64,000 bases of DNA from Fragum whitleyi (lineage: Eukaryota > Mollusca > Bivalvia > Cardiida > Cardiidae), in contig OX411544.1 in the NCBI GenBank assembly GCA_948146395.1, positions 58,333,642 through 58,397,641 on the forward strand, read 5' to 3'. The position numbers and the translations under genes are program-made. Below are positions 32,805-42,567 of this stretch, piece after piece; position 1 is the first letter of the stretch, and the number at the start of each line of letters is the position of its first letter. The notes under the pieces are model-generated. The model saw only the letters and a list, made by a program, of their open reading frames with translations. It ran no database searches and was not told where the DNA came from.

Positions 32805-35800
32805 CAAAAAGGCCGAGGCCCAAAATCTGAAAATACAAGTAAATGTACCACCAAAGAAACTTTAACTCTGAACATCTGTACATGGAATATCCAAGGATTT
32901 TCAAAATTTATAAATGATATTTGTTTTCAAAAATATTGTTCTATGTTTAATATATTTTCACTATGCGAAACTTGGGGTATTAAAGGAGAGTCGTTTGAAA
33001 ATGTTATGCCAGGATATACTTCGTTCGATTACATGCGTAGTAAAAAAAGTTCTGCATTCAGAGGTTCGGGTGGTGTTTCTGTATTTATCAAGAACAAACT
33101 TTTGGAAACTGGTAGATTTAGACGAATATATGAAAACTTCATTGACTGTGTAATCTTGTATTTTGATTCTTCAAATTTAGAAAACATTACAAGCGACATA
33201 ATTTTTATATTTGTATATGTGTCACCAGAATATTCCTCCGTCTACAATTCTCAAGATAATAACGGTATAGAACTACTGAATGATAAATTATTATCAATTA
33301 CTAGTACATATCCAACTGCATCACTTTTTATAGCAGGCGACTTAAACGCGCGCATTAAAGATTCTTGTGATTTTATACACGAAGACAGTATTTCAAACAT
33401 TTTCAATGATGATACTTCCTATCCATCTGATTTCTTTAGTTTACCTAGAAAGTCAATGGATATGGAATATAATCGTTTTGGTTTGTCTCTTATCGATCTT
33501 TGCTGTACATACGACGTACATGTTGTAAATGGTCGTTTTGATGGTGACGAAAATGGACATTATACATGTGTAGCAAATAATGGCTGTAGCATTGTTGATT
33601 ATGTTATTTGTTCATCAGACTTGTTTCGTCACACGGAGAACTTTTACGTATTAAGTAACGATGTTTCTGATCATTTCCCATTGCACTGTGTAATGAAGTT
33701 TAACTATTTGGTTAAGAGGGAAAATAACAGCAACACTTTGCAATTACTTCCCTTTAAAATTTACCCATGGCAGTCACAGGATGTTAATATGTTTTTCGAT
33801 AAATTTTTAGATTCATACAATAATTTTATTAATTCAAATGTGTTAAATGATTTGTTTGATATAACAAGTAGTTTAGAAAATTTTGTATTTGTATATCAAA
33901 ATTCTGCAAAGGAAAAGGTAAAATATGCAAATAAAAATACTTATACTGTTAACTGTCCGTGGTGGGATAGAGAGTGTCAAATCGCAAAACAGCGTAAAAT
34001 TCAATCGTTAAGACGTTATAGACTTACGTGTTACCGATCAGATCTTTGTACTCACAAAACTACAAAAAATTGTTATAAAAGGCTATGCCGTAAAAAGCAA
34101 GAAAATTATAAGACAATTCTTAGGAAAGAACTTGTTGACTGCAGACATGATGCAAAACGATTTTGGTCTTTATTAAAATCTGCTAATGTAACTCGTGCAA
34201 CAACGGACGTCCCAAAAAATGATTTGTTTAAACATTTCAAGAATCTCTTAAATAATAATTCGATAGAAAATGAGTTAGACTCGTCATTTTTAAAGGACAT
34301 ACGCTTGAACTTAACTTGTGAAGATTTAAATACAAATATTTCTTACGATGAAATTATAAAAAGTATTAGATCGATGAAAATAAATAAATCGCCGGGTCCG
34401 GACGGGATATGTATGGAAATGTATAAAGGCACTCTAGAGCATATATTACCATTTCTTTATAAGTTATTTAACGAAATTTTAGATAAATGCAATATTCCAG
34501 ATACATGGAGTCGAAGTATTATCACTCCCTTACATAAATCGGGCCCAACATGGGATCCAAATAATTATCGCGGTATATCCCTGATAGACTCCATCTGTAA
34601 AGTTTTTATGCATATTCTAACCACAAGACTATCAAACTGGTGTGAAGAAAACAATGTTTTAGATGAATCTCAAGCAGGCTTCCGTAAAAATTATTCGACC
34701 ATTGATAACATTTTTAGTTTAATGGCATTGAGTCAAAAATATCTATCTAAAAAACGAGGAAGATTTTATTGCATATTTGTCGACTTTAAAAAAGCTTTCG
34801 ACAGCATAAGGCACGAAAAACTTTGGGACGCTATGGAGCGTAAGGGTATTTCCGGAAATTTTTTAAACACTTTGAAATCTATGTATGGAAAGTTGAAATC
34901 TTGTGTTAAAATAAATGGACAATTAACTCCCTATTTTAATTGTAATATTGGAACCCGACAAGGCTGTGTGGCTAGCCCTCAAATTTTCGCCCTATTCATA
35001 AATGATCTTGCAAGTTATTTACGCTCTAAAAATGAACGCGGAATTTTTGTAACAAACGAAATACATGAAACGAATCTGCTAATGTTTGCTGACGATGTTT
35101 CAAGCTTTTCAGATACGATTATTCAATTACAAAGACAAATCAATTCAATAGAACAGTTTAGTAAAGGGGTGGGATTAGACATTAACCTTGAAAAAACAAA
35201 GATTATGGTATTCAGGAATGGTGGGGTGATTAAAAATAATGAAAAATGGTTTTATGATAAAAAATTGATAGAAATAGTCCCATTTTATAAATATTTAGGC
35301 GTTTATTTCACTTCTAAGTTAAAGTGGTCTAAAACACACCTAATGTTATCTCAGCAAGCAAATAAAGCCATGAATTATATTTTTCGACTTCGTAAAAAAT
35401 TTGGTGATATCCCATTAACAGACATGTTCAAAATATTTGATGCAACTGTTGTACCAATCTTGTGTTATAGTTCCCAAATTTGGGGTTTTAAGTGTGTAGA
35501 AAAAATTGAAAAAATTCAAGTGAAATTTTGCAAAAGAATTTGTCATCTTTCACAAAATACTTGTGATTTCCTAGCACTTGGTGAATGTGGAAGACTACCA
35601 CTTTGTACAACATATATCCCTAATTGTATCAAATATTGGTTAACCTTAATCCGTATGAGTAATAATAGATACCCCAAACAATGTTACTATATGCTACTGC
35701 AATTGGATGAGGCAGGGAGACAAAACTGGTGTACTCAAATTAAAGATTTGCTATTTACCTATGGCTTCGGCCATGTGTGGGTTTTTCATGACGTGGGTAA

Positions 35801-36296
35801 TGATACACAATTTCTACAAATTTTCAAACAAAGATTGCTAGATAGTTATAAACAAAAATGGTACAGCGATGTTTGCGAGTCTCCTAAAGCAATTCATTAC
35901 AAGTACTTTAAAACATTGTTGGATCCCGAATCTTATATCAGTTCTGGTTTATCATATACACTAATTAAAACGTTAGCAAATTTCAGGTGCTCATCACATG
36001 ACCTTATGATTGAAAAGGGAAGACATATAGGAATTGATAGGAATTTAAGATTTTGTTCTTTCTGTAAAACAAATAATGTTAATGTTATAGAAGATGAATT
36101 CCACTTTTTCTTTCAATGTCATGCATATGAAACACTTAGAACTAAACATTTTTACCCAAATTGGTTAAGAAATAGAAGTGTAAATAATTTTTACACAATT
36201 CTGAAACTAACTGATACTGTCTCAATCTATAAAATATCTAAGTACCTGGTAGATGCTTTTTCTCTTAGACAAGAAATGTTGAATGAGCTGGAATAA
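32805..36296 (+). CDS. LINE ORF2: AP-like endonuclease, reverse transcriptase, CCHC
   Basis: Open from 32805; the first in-frame ATG is 32943. Numbered from that ATG (1117 residues): the endonuclease shows LCETWG (E9), AGDLNARI (D133, N135), SIVDY (D219) and VSDHFP (D243, H244). Its first catalytic motif TWNIQG lies upstream of the ATG (32880-32897), so translation from the ATG would give a defective nuclease. The reverse transcriptase shows NKSPGPDG, FVDFKKAFD (D614), GTRQGC (671-675) and FADD (D717, D718). A C-terminal zinc knuckle C1038-x2-C1041-x12-H1054-x4-C1059 follows. Function: nicks target DNA and copies the element's RNA by target-primed reverse transcription. The length is usual for the type. 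No RNase H. Confidence 0.92.
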   Translation, partial: QKGRGPKSENTSKCTTKETLTLNICTWNIQGFSKFINDICFQKYCSMFNIFSLCETWGIKGESFENVMPGYTSFDYMRSKKSSAFRGSGGVSVFIKNKLLETGRFRRIYENFIDCVILYFDSSNLENITSDIIFIFVYVSPEYSSVYNSQDNNGIELLNDKLLSITSTYPTASLFIAGDLNARIKDSCDFIHEDSISNIFNDDTSYPSDFFSLPRKSMDMEYNRFGLSLIDLCCTYDVHVVNGRFDGDENGHYTCVANNGCSIVDYVICSSDLFRHTENFYVLSNDVSDHFPLHCVMKFNYLVKRENNSNTLQLLPFKIYPWQSQDVNMFFDKFLDSYNNFINSNVLNDLFDITSSLENFVFVYQNSAKEKVKYANKNTYTVNCPWWDRECQIAKQRKIQSLRRYRLTCYRSDLCTHKTTKNCYKRLCRKKQENYKTILRKELVDCRHDAKRFWSLLKSANVTRATTDVPKNDLFKHFKNLLNNNSIENELDSSFLKDIRLNLTCEDLNTNISYDEIIKSIRSMKINKSPGPDGICMEMYKGTLEHILPFLYKLFNEILDKCNIPDTWSRSIITPLHKSGPTWDPNNYRGISLIDSICKVFMHILTTRLSNWCEENNVLDESQAGFRKNYSTIDNIFSLMALSQKYLSKKRGRFYCIFVDFKKAFDSIRHEKLWDAMERKGISGNFLNTLKSMYGKLKSCVKINGQLTPYFNCNIGTRQGCVASPQIFALFINDLASYLRSKNERGIFVTNEIHETNLLMFADDVSSFSDTIIQLQRQINSIEQFSKGVGLDINLEKTKIMVFRNGGVIKNNEKWFYDKKLIEIVPFYKYLGVYFTSKLKWSKTHLMLSQQANKAMNYIFRLRKKFGDIPLTDMFKIFDATVVPILCYSSQIWGFKCVEKIEKIQVKFCKRICHLSQNTCDFLALGECGRLPLCTTYIPNCIKYWLTLIRMSNNRYPKQCYYMLLQLDEAGRQNWCTQIKDLLFTYGFGHVWVFHDVGNDTQFLQIFKQRLLDSYKQKWYSDVCESPKAIHYKYFKTLLDPESYISSGLSYTLIKTLANFRCSSHDLMIEKGRHIGIDRNLRFCSFCKTNNVNVIEDEFHFFFQCHAYETLRTKHFYPNWLRNRSVNNFYTILKLTDTVSIYKISKYLVDAFSLRQEMLNELE

Positions 36297-36348
36297 TTAC
36301 GTATTACATGTTCAATGTTTGAAGCTTAATATTTCTATGTCTGAAATC

Positions 36349-36383
<35 letters not shown>

Positions 36384-36625
36384 AATAATGTATTAATACA
36401 TTAAGTCCATGAGTATTAATCCACTCAATTTACTATATGTATTATTTGGTTCCTTTAACTATGTACATTTTGGCTACTTTTAAGTCAAATAGTCATATGT
36501 ATTGAAGTTATTAGAATGTATCTATTCAAAGTCACTCATGTTAAAAAATGTATTGTGTTGAATGTTGTATTATGGGCCTAGGGCCTAAATACTTGAATAA
36601 AATGTCTATGTCTATGTCTATGTCT
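36297..36625 (+). repeat. LINE 3' UTR with (CAA)12 and (ATGTCT)4 tail
   Basis: (CAA)12 at 36348-36383, AATAAA at 36596-36601, then four ATGTCT units. Short tandem repeats at the 3' end instead of poly(A) are known from several LINE clades, and are thought to be made by the reverse transcriptase during integration. Confidence 0.8.
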
Positions 36626-38227
36626 ATCAGACAGACTTACATATTTTCTAAAGAACCAAACCCCCTTGAAAAATTGTTTAAGTAATACCCTTATTTTATG
36701 AAGATACCAGACAAAAGCAGCCCATCAGCAGAAATAAAATTAATAAAATTGTTTGAAGGTCATTATGTTTGTACACCAGTTTTCAGAAAAATTGTGTCTC
36801 CTTAGAACCAGAAAAAAATTGCCTTGTTGAAAATTGGAGAAAATATGGAAAAAGAAAAAAATAATTTAACAAGCAATTTTTTTTGCAAAATAATTTTTAT
36901 ACACAAAGTCATAGAGATAAATTTTCTTTTTTCCCAAAATATTTTTTTGGGACATATCAGATGTTCTTTTCTTTCAAAAGGCGCCTTCTTTTGATAATTG
37001 TATGCAACCTCTATTAATTTGTACAAGCCGAATTATTTGAAGATCAAGAAAAGATTTACCAAACTATCTTAAAACAGAGGTCTTTCCATGCTTCTTGACA
37101 AAACATACAATTCTTGAATTAAAAATTTAAGTTGCTGACTTTATTAAATCAAAGTGCTGTCAGCACTGTAAATCGGACATCATTGAGAGGCTGGGATAGT
37201 GCAATAGTTCGCCAATCAAAAGGGCTCAAATTTGGACAATAAAAGTTGGTAAAATATTTGCCCAATTTGTGAGTTTTTTGACTTAACACTTCATCTTTTC
37301 GAGGACATCGCCAGCTCATCCAACCTCGTGGGTCCGATTTTGAAAGTTTGCTGATTCGATAGCCCTCTGCTAGTCTAAATTATTTCTTAGCAGATTTTTT
37401 CACGTTGTTATAATGAGCACACGCCAAGCTAAAAGCTTGTCTGATAATATTATTCCTCTCTCTAGAGTTTAAAAGCCTGTTTAGCAACAAAACATTTTTC
37501 ATTAAACTATTTGTACAATTTTGATTACCAACATGTTTGTTTTTCAAGCATTGGGTTTTCCCAAATACTATAAATGCATTTTCCCTCAAGAAACACGGGG
37601 TAAGTTCATATCGACCCGAGTTAACCGGGTTTCCATCAGAACGATCTCGGTTTCGAAACTAGTGATGTCATTTTAACCTTTCAACCTCGACGCTTCTGAT
37701 CCTGGGTCAGGCCGGTGTTACTTGGGTTCCAAAATGGCGTCAAAAATAGTGCACAACAATTCGATTACATAAAACAAATATTCTCTTTTACTGTAAACGA
37801 CAAATACTTTTTTCTTATTTTATATGGTATTTTGCACGAGTTTATCACATTTCTTAATGGGATAACGATATTTCATGGTTAATTAATTATTGTAGCGGTA
37901 AATGTGAAGTTTGTTTAATACCACCAGTGGGTAACTCCGTTCACATGAATGTCCTTTCTGCGCATGCATATTACGGTCGATTTTAGATTATTACATCATC
38001 TCATGCGACTCCCGGGCTGCCATTTGAATTTCCCCACGTGAAATCGGCAACTATGCTATTTATATCTTTGGTTTCTGACCAATCGATTAAATCTAGCAGC
38101 ACTCTATGATTATTCATGAGTTATTCTAAAAATAGATCTCTCTTACTGCTATCCTATATCAGTTTATCGTATGTTTTTGTCGGTTTATTTGTTGTTGAAT
38201 AATTTTTCTTCATACTCAAATTTTAAT
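36626..38227. other. intron sequence; short palindrome at 36830-36950
   Basis: Contains AATATGGAAAAAGAAAAAAA and TTAACAAGCAATTTTTTT, a decayed relative of the AGAATTGCTT hairpin. Between 37590 and 38060 it is less AT-rich (CGACCCGAGTTAACCGGG, AAAATGGCGTC), a possible old promoter or CpG-containing segment. No exon supported. Confidence 0.4.
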
Positions 38228-38471
38228 TTATTGTAAATAGGATTGGAGTGTGATCAGAGTGCTCATTGAAATCAAATATTTCAAAATTACAAAATTATTT
38301 CTATTTGTTAACACATAGTCAACAGTACTCATTCCACCAGTAGACTTCCCACGCTCCCTGTCAGAGTGCAGACGACCATTGACCAATGACAAACAACTTA
38401 ATTGACACATTTCGAGCAGACGATGTCCATTGCATCTTCCACGTGGTGTGAATTTACGCGTGGGTTTTGAC
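38228..38471 (-). pseudogene. decayed LINE endonuclease fragment
   Basis: On the minus strand the frame contains HRLLEMCQLS, LVNGRLHSDRERGK and STVDYVLTNRNN, the spacing of an AP-like endonuclease C-terminal half (LL..C....L.LVNGR...D...G..S.VDYV). About ten codons later it shifts by one frame, and the other frame supplies EHSDHTPI, the SDH catalytic motif. So it is a remnant of a retrotransposon different from the intact one, with one frameshift and no reverse transcriptase visible next to it. Confidence 0.65.
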
Positions 38472-39015
38472 CGAGTGATAATCATAACAGAATTTGATTG
38501 GTTGCCAGCCCTACAACTGGTAAATGACCGTTCGAGAAAAAAATCAGAGTAGTAATATTGTAAGTGCTACAAATTTATTTTACAGTTAACCTATTGTACG
38601 TTTCAACTCCTTTACTCAACCGAAAATCTTGTTATAAACACTGAAAATACTAACTGGTAATTACTAAAAGCGGAAATTACATCAAATTTTGTATTAGCAT
38701 CTTTTCTATTTGTCGAAAAGTAAATAAGATAAAAACAAAGTTTGTAGATTGTGACTGAAAAGGCCGTTTCTTCGGTGTTTGAAAACACATTGTTTGGTTT
38801 GAACACATTGCTCAGAAGATAAAGGTAAAAATGTACTGGGTCAAACAGACTGGATTTCTGGAAACCGGTATAAATCTCCGATTTAAAAAGCAAATATACA
38901 AGGTTCCTTTTTTGATGTCCTTATCAGCATGCTTGAATTTTAGAGGTGCCCCTGTTTATATATATATATAATACGTACTAAGTGTATTACTTAAAAAAAA
39001 AATATCTAACGAGGT

Positions 39016-39066
39016 GTGGAGAATTGATCATTGTCGAGGCTCTGCAAAGACAATTATCAATTCTCA
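39016..39066. repeat. hairpin, 17-bp stem
   Basis: GAGAATTGATCATTGTC pairs with GACAATTATCAATTCTC (one mismatch) around a 17-base loop. Single copy in the window. Confidence 0.7.
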
Positions 39067-39639
39067 CAACCGAGTTAACTTATCTTTTAACCTCTATTTG
39101 TCTTGTTTTCGTCGATGTTTCTAACTGAAATGCAAGTTTCTAAAAATAACCGCATTATATCATTGTTCTAAAAATAAATATGTGATATCATAAAAAATAT
39201 CATACGGGCTGTTATCACACAGATATTGTATAGTTATAAGATAATTATGGTTGTCTAGGCATTCACCACTGAAATAGACTTTTGACCTGTAATGATAGAG
39301 CATAAACAGTGCCTCCTTCAGTATCTTGGGTTGACAACACATCTCATTACTGAAATGTTTTGTGTAACAACAAAAGAATTAGTATGAGAAAATGGGTTAA
39401 ACAATGGTTGGATTTTTTCTGTTTAAGGGATGAACTGACTAAACTATGAGGAAATGAAATGTACTGACCATATTTGATTTTTTCTCCTCATTCTAAAAGA
39501 AGGTAAAGTATCATCGATAAAATAAATGGTCAATACAGCTAACAATGAGTAACATGTAATCATTATCTTAACTTTAAGGGGAAAAAAGACTAACTGTATA
39601 TATGATTACTACATTAATGGTTTCTGCATTCCTTAAAAT

Positions 39640-39785
39640 TTGCAAGCATTCAAATTGCCCATCTCAAGAATGGGCAAAAGACTAACACACTTTCTAAAGA
39701 TTGGACGATGTCTCAAGATTGTGCACAATATATTGAATACTGTGAATCTTGTCAAAGTAGAAAGCAGCATTATTTGGGATTTGTC
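39640..39785 (+). pseudogene. possible integrase zinc-finger remnant
   Basis: In one frame KTNTLSKDWTMSQDCAQYI is followed by EYCESCQSRKQ, recalling the end of the H2C2 finger of LTR-retrotransposon integrases (KT...W..M..D...Y...C..CQ..K). The histidines are not evident and no catalytic core follows, so this may be coincidence. Confidence 0.25.
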
Positions 39786-40723
39786 TACCAAATGAATAGA
39801 ATTATTTCAATTTCTAGAGCAATAGCATTGCATTTTGCTAAGGGTGAAACGGTTACTGGATTACATATAATCTTGTTTGATAATCTGACTTTGACTCCTT
39901 CAAATTACTGCTTTTTGGCATTTAGTCAAGGATTATGAACTCAAAAGGCAACTCTTACTAAATTTGTTCTTTATTTTCAAACTGTTGCTTTTGGTATAAA
40001 ACTAATAATGTAGGCGTCTAAAGAAGTAAATTAAATAAGATAAAAGATGTTAGTTGAGAAGAAACCTGAAGCTTAATCTATTTTGGCCAATCAAGATATC
40101 TAATAGGAAAAATTTCACACAATTCAGTTAGATCGTTACAATAACAAACAAGATATCTAGATTGAAAATCTTTAATAAGATTCAAAATATCTTAATTTGC
40201 AAGAACACTTGCATCTGTGATTTTTTTAATTTGATGAAGTAATCGATTAATCCATGATTTCGGAATTTATTTGAATTTTTATATAGCATGCAATCACTGT
40301 ATTTGATGATTAAGGGAAGAAAACAAAATAGACACTCCTACAAAGGCTTTTCTTAAATATCCAATTACATTTTCTATCAGCTATGTAAATAGAATAAATT
40401 GATTATAGTTGAATTTTTCATTACAATGGATCTTTATCCTTATCCAAATTCCTTCATTCAAGAGAAAAAGATAGGGCAAAATTCATAAATGTAAATGTCT
40501 CTAGTATCTGTAATATTCACTTGACAATTATGTACATGTTTTAATTCTTTTTTTTTTTTTTCAATAATTTACATTTCCTTATATCTTTCTTTGGAAAAAA
40601 AGGCCTTACACTTTTATCTGCTGTATTTTCCCGATATGATCATTTTAAAAGGGTTTATATATCACAGCTACTACAATAAGTAATCAGTCATCAGAATCAC
40701 TGCTTCCTTTATAGAATCATCAT
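39786..40723. other. intron sequence, nothing recognised
   Basis: AT-rich, with no exon or repeat family seen. Confidence 0.4.
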
Positions 40724-40985
40724 AGGCGTATCTAGGACATTGAAATTCATACGCACCCAGTATGCGATGACCAATGAATACATAGGATAACTTGAGACGA
40801 TATAGGAACTGTGACCAAAGATGAATGCCCTCCGTCCACTCCTTTTTTTTTATTTGAGTGTTGCTGAATAATCAAAACATTGTAACTACAGCTTAATTAT
40901 ATGATAATTTATCTATGATAAGGGGGTTATTTCTTTTACGCACTTGCGTAAATTGCGTAATGGGAGCTACGCCCTTGATCGTGAC
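40724..40985 (+). mobile_element. MITE-like element (CATAGGCGTA...GCTACGCCC), copy 1
   Basis: ATCATAGGCGTATCTAGG at the left and GGGAGCTACGCCCTTG at the right, with CATACGCACCCAGTATGCG and TTACGCACTTGCGTAAATTG inside. It parallels 48073-48355 along its length but has lost the right arm of the central palindrome. Confidence 0.7.
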
Positions 40986-41013
40986 CATGTTTTACTTATT
41001 AATGCGAAATTAC

Positions 41014-41239
41014 CTGAACACTAACATCTACTCGAGTTTGAGGACGGCCTAACGGTCTAACCCGTGACTTTGGTCTGCCTGGACGACCGTTGTTTTGTAG
41101 TCCGTCAAGGGGCGTCATTCTTGTCCCTTTTGCTGGTGAGTAGCGTCCCATGGCCGGAGACTGTTCACGTGCTCGAACCAGAGGAGTCAGGGCGCCATCT
41201 GTAGGGTACATGTCGTCTAAAAGATCGTCTGTATTATAA
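41014..41239 (-). CDS. unrecognised protein, exon 2
   Basis: 226 bases, acceptor CCGTCTATTTTCAG (strong), donor CAG|GTAATT. It completes a Gly codon with exon 1, encodes YNTDDLLDDMYPTDGALTP, an Arg/Pro/Gly-rich middle (PGRPKSRVRPLGRP) and ends VDVSVQ in phase 0. The basic, proline-rich composition suggests a disordered segment. It is followed by the 13-kb intron that holds the LINE. Confidence 0.82.
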
Positions 41240-41601
41240 CTGAAAATAGACGGGAGAAATGCATAGTTGTCAATTATCGATTAGACACCTTGAAGTAGAT
41301 GACGAATACTTCGTAAAAAAACAAATAAAAAAAAAAAAAACGGGTAGATCTAGTGTCACCGAGTGTCACCGAACGGGTTGAAGCAACAATCCGAAATTTT
41401 CCCGCCTGTTAGTCTGTAATTACCCACAATGCAACACAAATTTAGACTAGGTTAGATACTAGAAAACCAACCCTCTACAAAATGATATACTAGAAAACCT
41501 ACCCCACTTTAGGCCAACTGTGCGTTCGTATTCGTAAAGAAAAGACATGGTCACATGTGCTTATATAAAGGCTAAAATAAAGTAGAAGTTCGTTTTTTCG
41601 A

Positions 41602-41880
41602 CCAGCCCGATTAGCTCAGTTGGTAGAGCACCTGATTTCAAAACCATTGAAGTTCGACCGCGTGGGTTCGATTCCCGGACTGGAACACTAACAAAACTAA
41701 TTGTCTCACGGATGAGACGTAAAACCGAGGCCCCGTGAGACGGTGCTTTACACCGAGCACGTTAAAGAACCATAGTAGATTCGCCACGTATCCTTGCACT
41801 ATCCCCTGTAACAACTAACCATCTTCTGGTGGCATGTGCTACGGTAGCGACGATAAATAAACGGAAATACATACAGTATT
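41602..41880 (+). mobile_element. tRNA-derived SINE with intact A and B boxes
   Basis: A box TAGCTCAGTTGGTAG (41612-41626), B box GGTTCGATTCCC (41665-41676), and a rough acceptor-like pairing CCAGCCC/GGACTGG. The head is not a normal tRNA: the spacing before the D arm and the anticodon arm do not fit. The body contains GGATGAGACGTAAAACCGAG and GAGCACGTTAAAGAACC, then GGTGGCATGTGCTACG. The body is unlike that of the SINE family at 10430. Confidence 0.7.
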
Positions 41881-42202
41881 TAGTTAAATCTAAACAGTTT
41901 AAAATAGATCTTCGTGTAAGTCTACTTAATCAATGTTGTCCAAATAATTAGGATGTGCACCAAAAAAGACAGAATCTTCAATAAGTTGAAGGTGGCCACA
42001 CAAGGAAGAAGAAGATGCCTTTTAATTAAAAACCTAGGATTTTAACGTAAAGTTGTCCTTGTGTCAATATTTTCTTTAAACGTTTCTATCTGACAATTTT
42101 CAAAAAACTAAAAATTGTGATCGACTTTTGGACATTCAATAATAAAACTTACTGGAAGAACATAAAAGACATGTAAGATCTGTAACATTATATATTTATT
42201 AC

Positions 42203-42567
42203 CCATAATTTTTAAAATAACTACAATCAACTTCGTTCATATCCTCTTTCGCCACTACAAATGTCACAATTTTATTTCGTTTGGTGCCCACTGTCGTCGC
42301 AGACACTGCGCGCTTTTTGACCGACACGGAAGTAGACAAACGAATATGTTTGACAGAATTGTCTGATCCAACACTTTTCTCAAGACGAGCATTTCTTCGG
42401 CCCCAGATCCCACTGGCGGGTACACTCGATGGTCTTTTAGCTGTCGGATATTTATCTTCGAGATGAGAATGATGCCGTATTACGCTGTTGGGATATTTTG
42501 TTTGCAATTGTCCCTGATACATATCAAATTGTGACGTTATTGCACTTTGAAATGATACTACAGCCAT
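42203..42567 (-). CDS. unrecognised protein, exon 1 with start codon
   Basis: The ATG at 42567 sits in AAAATGG, and an in-frame TGA lies four codons upstream, which supports this start. The exon encodes 121 residues and ends with two bases of a Gly codon before the donor GG|GTAATA. Read past the donor it would stop two codons later, so the splice is inferred from phase and from exon 2. It begins MAVVSFQSAITSQFDMYQ; the middle is rich in Ser, Arg and Lys (KRPSSVPASGIWGRRNARL). No signal peptide or membrane segment. The gene is not recognised; it might be a lineage-specific or fast-evolving structural protein. Confidence 0.8.

Larger units (their letters stand above)
31260..36625 (+). mobile_element. 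APE-type non-LTR retrotransposon (LINE), near full length
   Basis: Consists of a 5' region of uncertain start (roughly 31260-31565), ORF1, a single TAG, ORF2 with endonuclease and reverse transcriptase, and a 3' UTR with a (CAA)12 tract and AATAAA. It ends in four perfect ATGTCT units at 36602-36625. Both frames are open over their whole length, which suggests a young copy. It lies antisense in intron 2 of the minus-strand gene. I could not find a clear target-site duplication. No RNase H domain is evident. Clade is not assigned; the ORF1 type is L1-like. Confidence 0.9.
16212..42567 (-). other. gene span: unrecognised ~420-residue protein
   Basis: Span from start codon (42567) to a candidate AATAAA (minus strand, 16212-16217). 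The exons, in order of transcription, are 42203-42567, 41014-41239, 27734-27960, 25310-25401, 23550-23768 and 16435-16568. Every junction has a GT donor and AG acceptor and the codon phases match (2, 0, 2, 1, 1), which would be unlikely by chance. The product would be about 420 residues. It is basic and rich in Pro, Arg, Tyr and Ser, with no membrane segment and no domain I recognise. Introns hold a full LINE, SINEs, MITEs and an exon array. Confidence 0.75.

Noticed and set aside
39640..39785. LTR retrotransposon next to the C-x2-C motif
   Set aside because: No terminal repeats, protease, reverse transcriptase or integrase core nearby; only a weak zinc-finger-like remnant is listed.
41602..41683. 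tRNA gene
   Set aside because: A and B boxes are good, but the acceptor stem has a mismatch, spacing before the D arm is wrong, the anticodon arm cannot be drawn, and SINE-like sequence follows.
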